From contig CM056743.1 of NCBI GenBank assembly GCA_029851415.1, forward strand, positions 15,988,727 to 16,052,726: DNA of 64,000 bases, written 5' to 3'. Below the pieces are notes generated by a model. That model searched no databases and was not told where the DNA came from. It saw nothing but the letters and a program-made list of their open reading frames with translations. How positions within the stretch are numbered: the first letter of the stretch is position 1; every line of letters starts with the position of its first letter. The DNA comes from Eretmocerus hayati. Its lineage: Eukaryota; Arthropoda; Insecta; Hymenoptera; Aphelinidae. Shown here one piece after another: positions 47,701 to 55,071 of the stretch. Both the position numbers and the translations under genes were made by a program.

Positions 47701-49343
47701 TGCCCATGATCCCAAAAAAAAGGTACATTCTGTTTCAACAAGGTTGTCAACGGTTTTGCTATACTAGCAAAGTTAGGGATGAATCGTCTATAATATCCTG
47801 CTAAACCAAGAAATTGTTTCACGTTCTTTGGAGTCTTCGGACGTGGGAAGTTTGATACTGCTGATAACTTTTTAGGATCTGGTCTGACGCCACTTTCAGA
47901 TATGATGTGCCCCAAATAACCGACCGATTTTCTCAAGAATTTACATTTGCTGGGTTGTAACGTCAGCGAAGCTGTTTGTAGTCTACCAAAGAGTTTTTTC
48001 ATTTTCTCAGAGTGCTCACGAAGGGTTTTTGAATAACATATTGCGTCATCCATATAGATCAGAATTTCGGTACCTTGGAGACCGTTGCAAATTTTGTTCA
48101 TAGTTTCCTGAAAAAATCCTGGCGAGCCCTTTAAACCCATCGCTAATCTTCTGAATTGGAGGTGCTGGTACTGAGTGCTAAATGCGGTTTTTCCCCTAGA
48201 TTCCCTAGCTAGGGGAATTTGATAGAAGCCCTGGGCCAAATCTAGGGTCGAAAAGTACTGACACTGACCAAGCCGATCAAGGATGTCGGTAATATTTGGC
48301 AACGGGTATGCTGAAGCAATTGATTTTTCATTAAGGGCGCGAAAATCCACGACAAGTCGGTACTGTTTATTACCTTTAGCATCGTCTTTCTTGGGTACTA
48401 TCCACAGAGGAGAATTATAGGGTGATGAGGAAGGCTCTACTATATCGTTCTCAATTAATTCATCGACTTTCTCTTGAATGACCTTTTGCAAATGTGGCGG
48501 GTGTCTGTATTGCTTGATATTTATCGGACTCTCATCTATAGTCTTTATTTCGTACGCAGCTGCGTTAGTTAAGCTAAGTTTGTCACCAGGTAAATGAAAA
48601 ACATAGGGGAATTTGGCAACTAGACTTTTAACACTATCTTTTTCCTCCTCATTCAATTCCTCTAAATCTAATTCTTTCATGATTCTTTCTATCCGGTCCT
48701 GAATCACCCTATCCTTCTCCTCCTTAGGAATTTGTCTTATAGAGTTCACATATCGGTTTCTTTTCACATCGTAATCGTAAACTGTTAGCGGCGGCAAAGT
48801 AAGGTTCACATCCTCAGATGTGGAATTTATCACGAACATATATGCCCATCCACCGCGATTCTCTATCAAACACTCCCCCGCGAAAATATCTGGTCCCACA
48901 TTAATGCGAGGCACATACCCTGTATGTAAATTAGTATCCTTCAATTTTAGCTTGCAAAGAGTTTTTGATCTAGCCGTTAGACAAAATGTGTTGTGGACTG
49001 AAAAAGGTATAGGAACATTGGCGCAATTCTCCAAGATCATGAAATTGTTTTTAAATGATAGAAGGGCTCCTTGTTCTCTTAAGAACTGAATGCCAAAAAT
49101 TCCGTCGTACGGAATGGGAAACTCTGCTGGGACCATATTCATTATGCAATTCGTGTTTCCGAAACGAATGATACTTTCTCCTATAGTAGATAGCATCTCA
49201 TGGCCGATGCCCGCTAGTCCGAAAACACGTCCCGCGAAAACTTGCACATGAGTCGCGAGCATATTAATCTTCAACAAATTCAATTCTGATCCAGTGTCTA
49301 TCAATAATATGACATCGCGATGAATCAAATCCGGACTACGCAC
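44715..49343 (-). CDS. pol: Ty3/gypsy Pol polyprotein with macro-like insertion
   Basis: This is an intact frame of 1542 residues as counted from 49343. The frame is open further upstream and overlaps the end of gag by at least 60 nt in the -1 frame, so it is probably expressed by -1 frameshifting. Order: aspartic protease (LLIDTGSELN, Asp16); reverse transcriptase (about 280-480, with YMDD at 430-433); RNase H (VVTADSSDFALG, Asp578, and VTDHRPLVW, Asp645); a ~500-residue insertion; integrase H2C2 zinc finger (H1208, H1215, C1245, C1248); DD35E core (EIDIVGPL D1278, KTDQGSSF D1338, MGSLERSH E1374); and a C-terminal GPY/F-like part. The insertion has three ~55-residue repeats with RVIHSVGA(A/T)SKHAA near 820-945, then a macro-like domain at about 1045-1195. 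RNase H and integrase are normally separated by a short linker, so this Pol is unusually long. Confidence 0.95.
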   Translation of the reverse strand: MRSPDLIHRDVILLIDTGSELNLLKINMLATHVQVFAGRVFGLAGIGHEMLSTIGESIIRFGNTNCIMNMVPAEFPIPYDGIFGIQFLREQGALLSFKNNFMILENCANVPIPFSVHNTFCLTARSKTLCKLKLKDTNLHTGYVPRINVGPDIFAGECLIENRGGWAYMFVINSTSEDVNLTLPPLTVYDYDVKRNRYVNSIRQIPKEEKDRVIQDRIERIMKELDLEELNEEEKDSVKSLVAKFPYVFHLPGDKLSLTNAAAYEIKTIDESPINIKQYRHPPHLQKVIQEKVDELIENDIVEPSSSPYNSPLWIVPKKDDAKGNKQYRLVVDFRALNEKSIASAYPLPNITDILDRLGQCQYFSTLDLAQGFYQIPLARESRGKTAFSTQYQHLQFRRLAMGLKGSPGFFQETMNKICNGLQGTEILIYMDDAICYSKTLREHSEKMKKLFGRLQTASLTLQPSKCKFLRKSVGYLGHIISESGVRPDPKKLSAVSNFPRPKTPKNVKQFLGLAGYYRRFIPNFASIAKPLTTLLKQNVPFFWDHGQEEAFEKLKKTLCSEPLLQYPDFSRPFVVTADSSDFALGCVLSQGPIGRDLPVAYGSRVLTKSERNYSTIEKELTAIIFATSHFRPYLYGKEFTLVTDHRPLVWLHSLKDPMSRLARWRIKLREYTFSIVHKPGKINMNADSLSRNPVLAITDDKNDSDDNDSDTDPLTNILKKPETNGNTTDLRTTRKHRVRGVDGENEGSPSKKRRPDWSDDSVRNGGSPSIRQGPAWSDDIVRIEDNEKLRYEEVDGLNMMKGVDEIESDTITDNHPSLVGVIHLTDSTVAHVDERSSVYSPARISRDGLQIEKENDDIVKRNHELKLTSSVRVIHSVGAASKHAASRLSVYSSTKTDRDDYRMHKENENDDTVGKNHELKISASERVIHSVGATSKHAANQLSVYSPAKTDRDDYRTYRDGVVPPGAEVWFESRLRVDENIMKQLRAKRSMDEVLWPETARKRARSSDATFITISSPIVDQSEGLIIEGIISDDERQLESVRTARIFYVTNIEYSQTRLLDELDNILHFMSLDCVINTPVGHMLVELEYINLEVIKAQDVGIGHIIRTEFGDYNIFSIFIKVHHRDAASVECVSHCLKIFRDYLKDEGIKSVRMARVGDGLDNLFWPPIEMTLKTFVTLGDFKLTICSGEILTLEGDDRKRALAEAHDSAVGGHQGTYKTYKRLRERFTWPNMKRDVEYYIRTCENCQKNKLRRVKTRMPMKITSTPTEAFEVVEIDIVGPLPVTENGNKYILTMQCNLTKFSEAYPLKDYTAETIAAVFVKEFICRYGCPRIIKTDQGSSFQSAFMARNASLFKISQWRSTAFHPATMGSLERSHHVFTEYLINFSRKNQWDQWISFSVFSYNHSTHSGHGFAPYQLIYGRKARLPSSFETRVIEKTYSDYLDDLIAKLNETQATSRERLLLAKKKSKQYYDRKTNVQTFHEGDMVYLLKEPRTGKLDGQYSGMFQVVRHISDRNVLIKMGQKTKVVHVDKLKHAFTRAD

Positions 49344-49369
49344 ACGAATGACGGGACAGCGTGTTCTAT

Positions 49370-50695
49370 CTACGGGTTGTTCAAGGAGGGCACGGTTTTG
49401 GACGACGGCTGTCCAACAAGAGGCGAGCTCGTCTTTGCCCCCAACAGACGGTCGCGATTCCCGTTTAAATTATTTTCTTGAGGGGCTCGTTCCAGTGACA
49501 AACGTTGCCTACACCCGTTGAAAGAATGGCCCACTCTACGACAGAAATTACAATACTCCTCAGAACGATTCACCATACGCCCCGTACTGCGATTAGGAGG
49601 TCGACGCAATTGTTCACAAGTTACTATGGAATGTCCGGATTTATTGCAATAAGTGCAGAAACGTCTATTCCCGTACGGTGCTCGTTTAGTCCTGCACTCG
49701 CGGGAGTAATGTCCAAAATTTGAGCAATTATAGCATTGTATTTTCGATTTATCAAAATCTCTCTTGCTCTCGGGTTTAACCGTATCGTCAATTTTCTCAA
49801 TGGCATGGCAAAACAGACGCCGTGGTTTAGCGTCCACCGAAGCTCCCAAATATCGTCTTTGTTCTAGCCGTCTTTCTAAATCGCTGGCTGTGCCAATTGC
49901 ACTCTCGAGAGAGGTGAAAACGCGCCCCAAAATCATTTGAGCTATTTCGGTTTTCAGTCCTAGCACAAAACAGTCGATCGCGGTCGTAGTAAGGCCCTCA
50001 ATAATACCTTGCGCGACCGAGGCTTCAAACCCACCATTCACCAGTTCTACCCCCCTATTGAGCATATTGGTCACACGCAGGCCATAGTCGGTCACCTTCT
50101 CCTCCTCTTTTTGGATCACGCGAGCTAGGTCAACTTGCAATTGAGGCAAACTCTGGGCAGACGAGAAGGTCCTCTTTAGACATTTTACGAATTCATCAAA
50201 AGTCGTGAAAATTCGTCCTTGCATATGAGCTCTAGCTGGCTCTACAATCTTGGATTTAACAAGTTCTAAGAAGAAATCTTTATCAGTGGGGTCTACGAAT
50301 CTCTCGGCGTTTTTACACTCGCGAATAAATTGATCCACCGTAGTATCACGACCATTGAAGGTTGGTAAAATTTTTACCACATCGGTGGCTTTCCTCACCG
50401 TGCAGCGAGAAGTATGATCATTGTTTCGCACGGTCGTGTTACCGTCATTCACAGAGACAGGGAAAACGAAAGGGCTGCTGCCCATAAGATTATTGAATCG
50501 GTTGGTCTCCATCGAGCCAGGATCCAGACCGGAAGATTGGATGGACGCAACGGACCCCTGTTCCCCCACAGTATTGGCATTATCGTTATTTTCGTTTGAA
50601 TTCATAATGTTCATCGGTAACCCCACAGGATCAGAAATAGTGGGCCTCACCGATTCAGTTACGCCGGGTTTTCGATTTCTTCCTCTCAGCATCAT
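49370..50695 (-). CDS. gag: Gag polyprotein with three zinc knuckles
   Basis: 441 residues. The N-terminal ~100 residues are low complexity. Residues about 101-285 form the capsid-like part (VVKILPTFNGRDTTVDQFI, then an Arg/Glu-rich end). Three CCHC knuckles follow: CYNCSNFGHYSREC (321-334), CTYCNKSGHSIVTC (347-360) and CNFCRRVGHSFNGC (382-395). Gag packages the element RNA into cytoplasmic particles. It starts ATG ATG CTG, 41 nt inside the end of the upstream coiled-coil ORF and in another frame. Its 3' end overlaps the pol frame. The assignment is secure. Confidence 0.93.
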   Translation of the reverse strand: MMLRGRNRKPGVTESVRPTISDPVGLPMNIMNSNENNDNANTVGEQGSVASIQSSGLDPGSMETNRFNNLMGSSPFVFPVSVNDGNTTVRNNDHTSRCTVRKATDVVKILPTFNGRDTTVDQFIRECKNAERFVDPTDKDFFLELVKSKIVEPARAHMQGRIFTTFDEFVKCLKRTFSSAQSLPQLQVDLARVIQKEEEKVTDYGLRVTNMLNRGVELVNGGFEASVAQGIIEGLTTTAIDCFVLGLKTEIAQMILGRVFTSLESAIGTASDLERRLEQRRYLGASVDAKPRRLFCHAIEKIDDTVKPESKRDFDKSKIQCYNCSNFGHYSRECRTKRAPYGNRRFCTYCNKSGHSIVTCEQLRRPPNRSTGRMVNRSEEYCNFCRRVGHSFNGCRQRLSLERAPQENNLNGNRDRLLGAKTSSPLVGQPSSKTVPSLNNP

Positions 50696-51053
50696 TTCCG
50701 CTTCTGTCGATATTCTCGAGAGATGATTTTATTTCTTGTTTGATTTCTGCTATGTACTTTTCAAGACTATCATTCGATAACTTAACCAACTCTAACATAT
50801 CCTTAAGGACAGGCAGAATAGAAGTATACTTGCTCCCAAGTTCGACAAGTTCCCGAGTGATGTTAAATTGAGCGTCCTGATCCTCCGAGTTGATATTATA
50901 CTGTTCGCCAAAAAGATCATCTACTTCGTTCATTCGTTTCGAAAGATCACGCACATTCGATTCACACGAGCTTACTGCCTTTTCAAGTTTCTCAAGACGC
51001 GTCAAAATTTCGCTCATCTCCGAGGTCATGCCGACAGAATTGAAAATACCCAA
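50655..51053 (-). CDS. Small coiled-coil ORF upstream of gag
   Basis: 132 residues, beginning MGIFNSVGMTSEMSEIL. The body is a run of heptad-like helices (LTRLEKLEKAVSSCESN, then LVELGSKYTSILPVLKDM), ending in a basic tail with ERKKSKTRRN. It resembles a coiled-coil oligomerisation module. It ends 41 nt past the gag start in a different frame, so it may be the N-terminal part of Gag joined by frameshifting, or a separate protein followed by re-initiation. No family is recognised. Confidence 0.6.
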   Translation of the reverse strand: MGIFNSVGMTSEMSEILTRLEKLEKAVSSCESNVRDLSKRMNEVDDLFGEQYNINSEDQDAQFNITRELVELGSKYTSILPVLKDMLELVKLSNDSLEKYIAEIKQEIKSSLENIDRSGNDAERKKSKTRRN

Positions 51054-51226
51054 TTTTCAATATCCCAAATTCTTATGACTACTACTTAGCTTTTAACAGA
51101 AGAACGATGCAGCAATGTGTGGAGCTATCGGTGGTCGCCCGTCGGGGTGGCCGGAGTGCAGGTCGTCAGCAATCGTTGGCTCGTTACGTTGATATTCGTC
51201 AGTCAAGACTTCAGAGCTTCTGATCC

Positions 51227-51724
51227 TCAGCAGTCGTTACGTCGTGAAGTTGAGGGTTGTTCCTCTCCGGAAAAGGTAGTTTCCTCTTCTTCGTTGATAT
51301 TGGCCAAGGTAGGGCGAGTGCTCAAATCCAGAGCAGTAAGATCTGCGTAAGCTCGAGTACGTGGAAGATTTGATGGCACGGAGAATTCGTCTCCCAAATG
51401 TGGAAATGGCCTAGGCTGGTCTCGGGCTTTGTTGGCGTAATAGCCCTTTAGGGCACCTTTGAGGGCGAGTAATCGGGCCTCGCCGCAACCGATGCGCTTA
51501 CTCTGTGGTTCTTTGGCGCGTAGGTCCCTGATGAAAGCTTCTTGATCCGCTATCTGCTTCAAAATCTGACTCTCAATGTCGGGTTTCGATGAGTTATCGT
51601 GTTGAACAGCCTCGTTGATTTGGTCGTCGATAACTTCAACCAGATGGTCGAAAGCGCGTCGAGCTTCCTCGCTGGTCATTGATGAATTCCGAACGCCAGA
51701 TGTAAATGGCAGCGTTCGGCTCAT
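51227..51724 (-). CDS. First ORF after the primer binding site, unknown
   Basis: The frame is open from inside the 5' LTR, but the first Met after the primer binding site is at 51724, giving about 165 residues beginning MSRTLPFTSGVRN. It is helical and charged (MTSEEARRAFDHLVEVIDDQ, then DIESQILKQIADQEAFIRDL), with a KRIGCGEARLLALKGALKGY block and a polar C-terminus rich in Glu, Ser and Thr. A 173-nt gap separates it from the coiled-coil ORF. Its place as the first coding unit of the genomic RNA suggests a leader or matrix-like role, which is inference. Confidence 0.6.
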   Translation of the reverse strand: MSRTLPFTSGVRNSSMTSEEARRAFDHLVEVIDDQINEAVQHDNSSKPDIESQILKQIADQEAFIRDLRAKEPQSKRIGCGEARLLALKGALKGYYANKARDQPRPFPHLGDEFSVPSNLPRTRAYADLTALDLSTRPTLANINEEEETTFSGEEQPSTSRRNDC

Positions 51725-51779
51725 AAATGGTTGGTTCTCTCTGGATAAGTGATTTTGCAACTCTTCTTGCTCCTCTGGA

Positions 51780-51799
51780 GAATCCCACTTCTGACACCA
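51780..51799 (-). promoter_or_regulatory. Primer binding site, tRNA-Leu
   Basis: The plus strand here reads GAATCCCACTTCTGACACCA, the expected 3' end of a eukaryotic tRNA-Leu including CCA. The minus strand is therefore complementary to that tRNA. It starts 5 nt inside the 5' LTR boundary at 51805, a normal offset for reverse-transcription priming. Confidence 0.9.
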
Positions 51800-52113
51800 A
51801 AATTTGTTGTGTCCCAACAGGGACACAACTGGCTTCTCCGAGCGGTTTTAAACTTACAGCCCAATCCACTCCCGTTCGTTTCTGCAGACTCGTTCCAAGA
51901 GCGCGAATTTCTATCGTGCGCTCAAATGCTGTGGGTTGAAGTTGTAGAAGGGCCGTGGGGTTCCCAGATTAAGTATTGAAATACAAGAGCCGTGAGTTGT
52001 CTTGAGAATTACTTTTACTCGAATTCTATACGTGACATTTGAAATTTTCTGGTCGAGAGAACTTTACAGTATCGAGTTACGTGTCAAAAAGCTGCCCAGC
52101 AGCGGTCAGCAGC

Positions 52114-52123
52114 TATATTTATA
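52114..52123 (-). promoter_or_regulatory. TATA-like box in the 5' LTR
   Basis: The minus strand reads TATAAATATA, downstream of the U3 repeats and about 300 nt before the LTR end. The corresponding site in the 3' LTR (20510-20519) reads TATGAATATA. Confidence 0.6.
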
Positions 52124-52164
52124 CAAAAGAGGAAAATCGTGAGCATGCGCCTTTGAAAACTGAT

Positions 52165-52475
52165 TCGTCGTGCCGCGACAGTTCTTATGGAGATCCCGTG
52201 TTAAACGCTCGATTTTCCATGCGCCGCGCACGGTTTTCTTGATTCTAAATGGGAAGCTCATGTTAAAGTGTTGGCTCGCAGCGCGCCGCACAGCATATCC
52301 TTGACTCTATACGGCAAGCTTATGTAAAACGATTGACTTTGCTGTGCGCCGCGTAGCGTTTTGACATCGTGAAATAGGAAACCCATGTTAAAAGCGACAA
52401 TGCTCAGCGCGCCGCAGCCCCTTTTCTCTAATTCAAATGAAATCTTTATGGCCTGCACGTTTATTCTCGCGTGCT
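52165..52475 (-). repeat. ~62-bp U3 repeats (enhancer-like) in the LTR
   Basis: Four to five units, each with GCGGCGC on the minus strand (plus-strand GCGCCGC at 52221, 52283, 52345 and 52409, spacing 62, 62 and 64) and a TTTAACATGGG-like segment. They lie just upstream of the TATA-like box, where LTR enhancers usually sit. The same array is in the other LTR at about 20565-20870. Confidence 0.75.
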
Positions 52476-53036
52476 GCATAGCTCCTCTCAATCTGCCACA
52501 TGACTATACATATGATTATTGGTCTCTATCGCGGAGTTCTCCCTACCAGTAGCTAAGGCCAATTAAATTATACAATTTAAATTATACAATTGATTTATAA
52601 TCAATTTCAGTCCCATATATCAGTATAGCCAGATGGATCTTCATTAGTTCATAATAGCCAATCCGGCGTCGGGTAGAACTCAAACAAATTGCAGTCCTGA
52701 AGAAAGTCTCGTCGTATTCACCATCCATGGTTATTGTCTTTATTCGCATAGTTGTCCAGTCAGTCAATTATTTGCGGCTAAATGTCCCTGTAAGAATGAT
52801 AACTCGACAGAAATTTGTTCCAACTTATCGTAAATTTCGGAGACCATGTTGCTTTGACTCATTTTATATTGGTAAGCGCGGGTGATATGCTGAGAGGAGA
52901 TCGATTAATCAGAATAAATAATTATTCATAGGTAATTCACACGGCTTTATTCCACGTGTGAAGTTAGCATTAGGAAAATTCAGGGTGTGTTGGACGCCCT
53001 CTATACAAGACTAATAGCCGCAGGCTATAACAGATT

Positions 53037-53840
53037 AAAGTGAAAGTGCCATATGCTCGCGCGGATAGTGACTCAGACTATGAACAAGCAGATACAGATA
53101 TAACGTCGCGCGTGCTCGGGTGTGTGTGTGTGCGACGACAACTCATACTTCTATCTTCGAGGCTGCGCGCGGGGCGAATAAACGCCAATTTTTATGATCT
53201 TGAACGAAAATGTGTTATCATTCAATATCATCTCATCATCCCGCACAATATACGCAGAAGTCTCGAGTGACCATCCAGATAATTCAAACGCCATTCTGAG
53301 TTTTTTTCGCATTTTTCGTTACAAAAACGAGTGTCGTTTCATCTTCTATCGAGTCGTTTAAATCACCGTCATTCAAAGTTATTTGTTATATTCATCCAAT
53401 ATAACGGCACTCGTTACGTCTAGATATAATTTTGGATGTGAAACGTATTTTTGGCAAAAATTGAAAGTAGCTCTTCAGAATTGACTCGCAAGGCATATCT
53501 CATTACATATTTTTGACGTTTAGAAAATTTTACGACTAATACGTGAGCTTTAACTTTTTTTGATCTATTTTGTCACCAAGAATAGCTCCCACAAAGATGC
53601 GAATGTGTCAGTTTCAGGCGCGAATGGATTCATAAAGAATATATTTGAATAGGTGTAATAATAATGAGAAATACTCTTCTCAATCGCTGATTTCTATCAA
53701 CAATTGTGAAAAAGTAGCCTCTGCCTGGGACTCCTTAAATGAATGGGTAGTTCATAGTTTAAATAAATCGGCGATGTCTCTGGTGCATTTAGTCGTCTGG
53801 ATATTCTGAATAGTACATTAATTAAGGCGCAAGGTACTTC
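53037..53840. other. Host sequence right of the retrotransposon, no gene seen
   Basis: Begins with a CpG-rich segment (to about 53180, including a short (GT)n) and then becomes AT-rich. No gene recognised. Confidence 0.45.
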
Positions 53841-53848
53841 TTCGATAC

Positions 53849-54324
53849 ACTGTGCGTAAAAGTGCACTTTGCGCACAGTTTATCGACTTTACTCACAGTT
53901 TATTGAAAAGTATAGTTAGATACACGGCCATAAAACCTATTATTCGCATCCTCGTGATGATTCCGACCCTCGCCTGCGGCTGGGGCCGGAAACCCATCAT
54001 TCGGACGCGAATGAAACGTTTCACGCCCTTGTATCGAAATGTACTATTTCGCATCCACGTGCGTAAAGTTAGCGCGTAAAGACCATTCTTTTCGGTGCGT
54101 AAGGCAAAACTTAACGCACATCGACTCACAAAAAATATCGTACGAAACGACTTCGATACTTTACGCACTGTTGGAAACTTTACACACTCGAGTAACACCT
54201 CACGCAGTGTTGAGAGTCTTTACGCATTCGCTAACGCTCGTGCGTAAAGAATCTCAACAGTGCGTGAAGTTGTTGCCCTGGTGTGTGATAATTTCCGACA
54301 GTGCGTAAAGTATCAGAGTCGTTT
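53849..54324. repeat. Cluster of hairpins built on GTGCGTAAAG
   Basis: A 31-bp near-palindrome lies at 53849-53879, with CTGTGCG on the left arm, a GTGCAC centre, and CGCACAG on the right. Further on, 54145-54177 and 54292-54324 are 33-bp inverted copies (AAACGACT...CACTG with its complement). Nested between them, 54208-54226 and 54241-54259 form a 19-bp stem with one mismatch. The word GTGCGTAAAG or its complement recurs about ten times in this stretch. It is probably a fold-back MITE. Confidence 0.75.
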
Positions 54325-55071
54325 CGATTTTGAGCCTGGTTCAAGAGCTATGAAACGAGCTCAATTTCCAGCCAATCAGAACTGAGCTATCTCAATTTTT
54401 TCAAAAAAGCTCTCATGTGGATTTCCGACAGGATGAGCCTGATTTGCGTCAACCGTTTATAAGAGGCCCATTTCCATGAGATTGCAAGTGTTTATCGTAA
54501 AATTTCCGGTACAATCAGGATATCTCGGCTTCCCAGCGTAGTGTCCAAATGAGACAATCATTAATTCATTTTGCAGTATTTTCCAAGCTCTCCCTAACTC
54601 CTGAAGATACTGATAGATGGCTTTTCATTGATTGGAGGGCGACTTCAGAAAAATGCTATGTGGGCAAATTAGACACATCAGTGCACTTTTTCCAGTGATA
54701 TGCTCGGAAAACCGGTTAGAAATTGCATTTTGCGATCCTGTAAAAAAATTTTCAAATTTAAAACGAAGACAAGAATCGATTGAGCCACGCTGGAATTAAT
54801 TGAGCCAATAATTTTTGTCATCTCCTTGTAAAACAACAAGACCAAGAATCTATTACACTACCGGTCGAAAGTTGGTGTACACCTGAAAATGAAAATTCCA
54901 AATCACGAAATTCGATTTCTGCGACCTCGTTGGTCTAAAACGACTTTAGCTTAGCTCATTCTGTAGCTTTTTTTCGAGCACTCTGAGGGCTCTCTGTGAG
55001 ATTTTACCTGCAACACAGCAGGATTTGTTATTAACAAATTTCTATAAACATATGAGAAAGTTGATAAATTT
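54325..55071. other. No gene recognised
   Basis: AT-rich sequence, no supported gene or repeat up to the duplicated block beginning at 55072. Confidence 0.4.

Larger units (their letters stand above)
51805..53032 (-). repeat. 5' LTR of the giant retrotransposon
   Basis: 1,228 bp, TG...CA. It matches 20201-21428 except at four positions. In minus-strand order: a U3 with ~62-bp repeats (52165-52475), a TATA-like box at 52114-52123, then the R/U5 part leading to the primer binding site. GATT at 53033-53036 is the right copy of the target duplication. Confidence 0.95.
20197..53036 (-). mobile_element. Giant Ty3/gypsy LTR retrotransposon, 32.8 kb
   Basis: The element spans 20201-53032 on the minus strand, flanked by GATT on both sides (20197-20200 and 53033-53036). 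Both LTRs are 1,228 bp, begin TG, end CA and differ at only four positions that I can see, so the insertion is young. Reading leftwards from the right end: 5' LTR, tRNA-Leu primer binding site, two small ORFs, gag, pol, then about 23 kb of non-canonical sequence, purine tract and 3' LTR. Ty3/gypsy elements are usually 5-10 kb. gag and pol are intact. The extra region holds a hairpin array, a sense ORF and at least three opposite-strand genes. No envelope gene was recognised. Part of the extra length could come from nested insertions, but none with clear termini was seen. Confidence 0.93.

Noticed and set aside
20201..53032. Two independent solo LTRs around unrelated DNA
   Set aside because: The LTRs have the same orientation, matching GATT target duplication outside, and primer site and purine tract on the correct inner sides, all of which fit one element.
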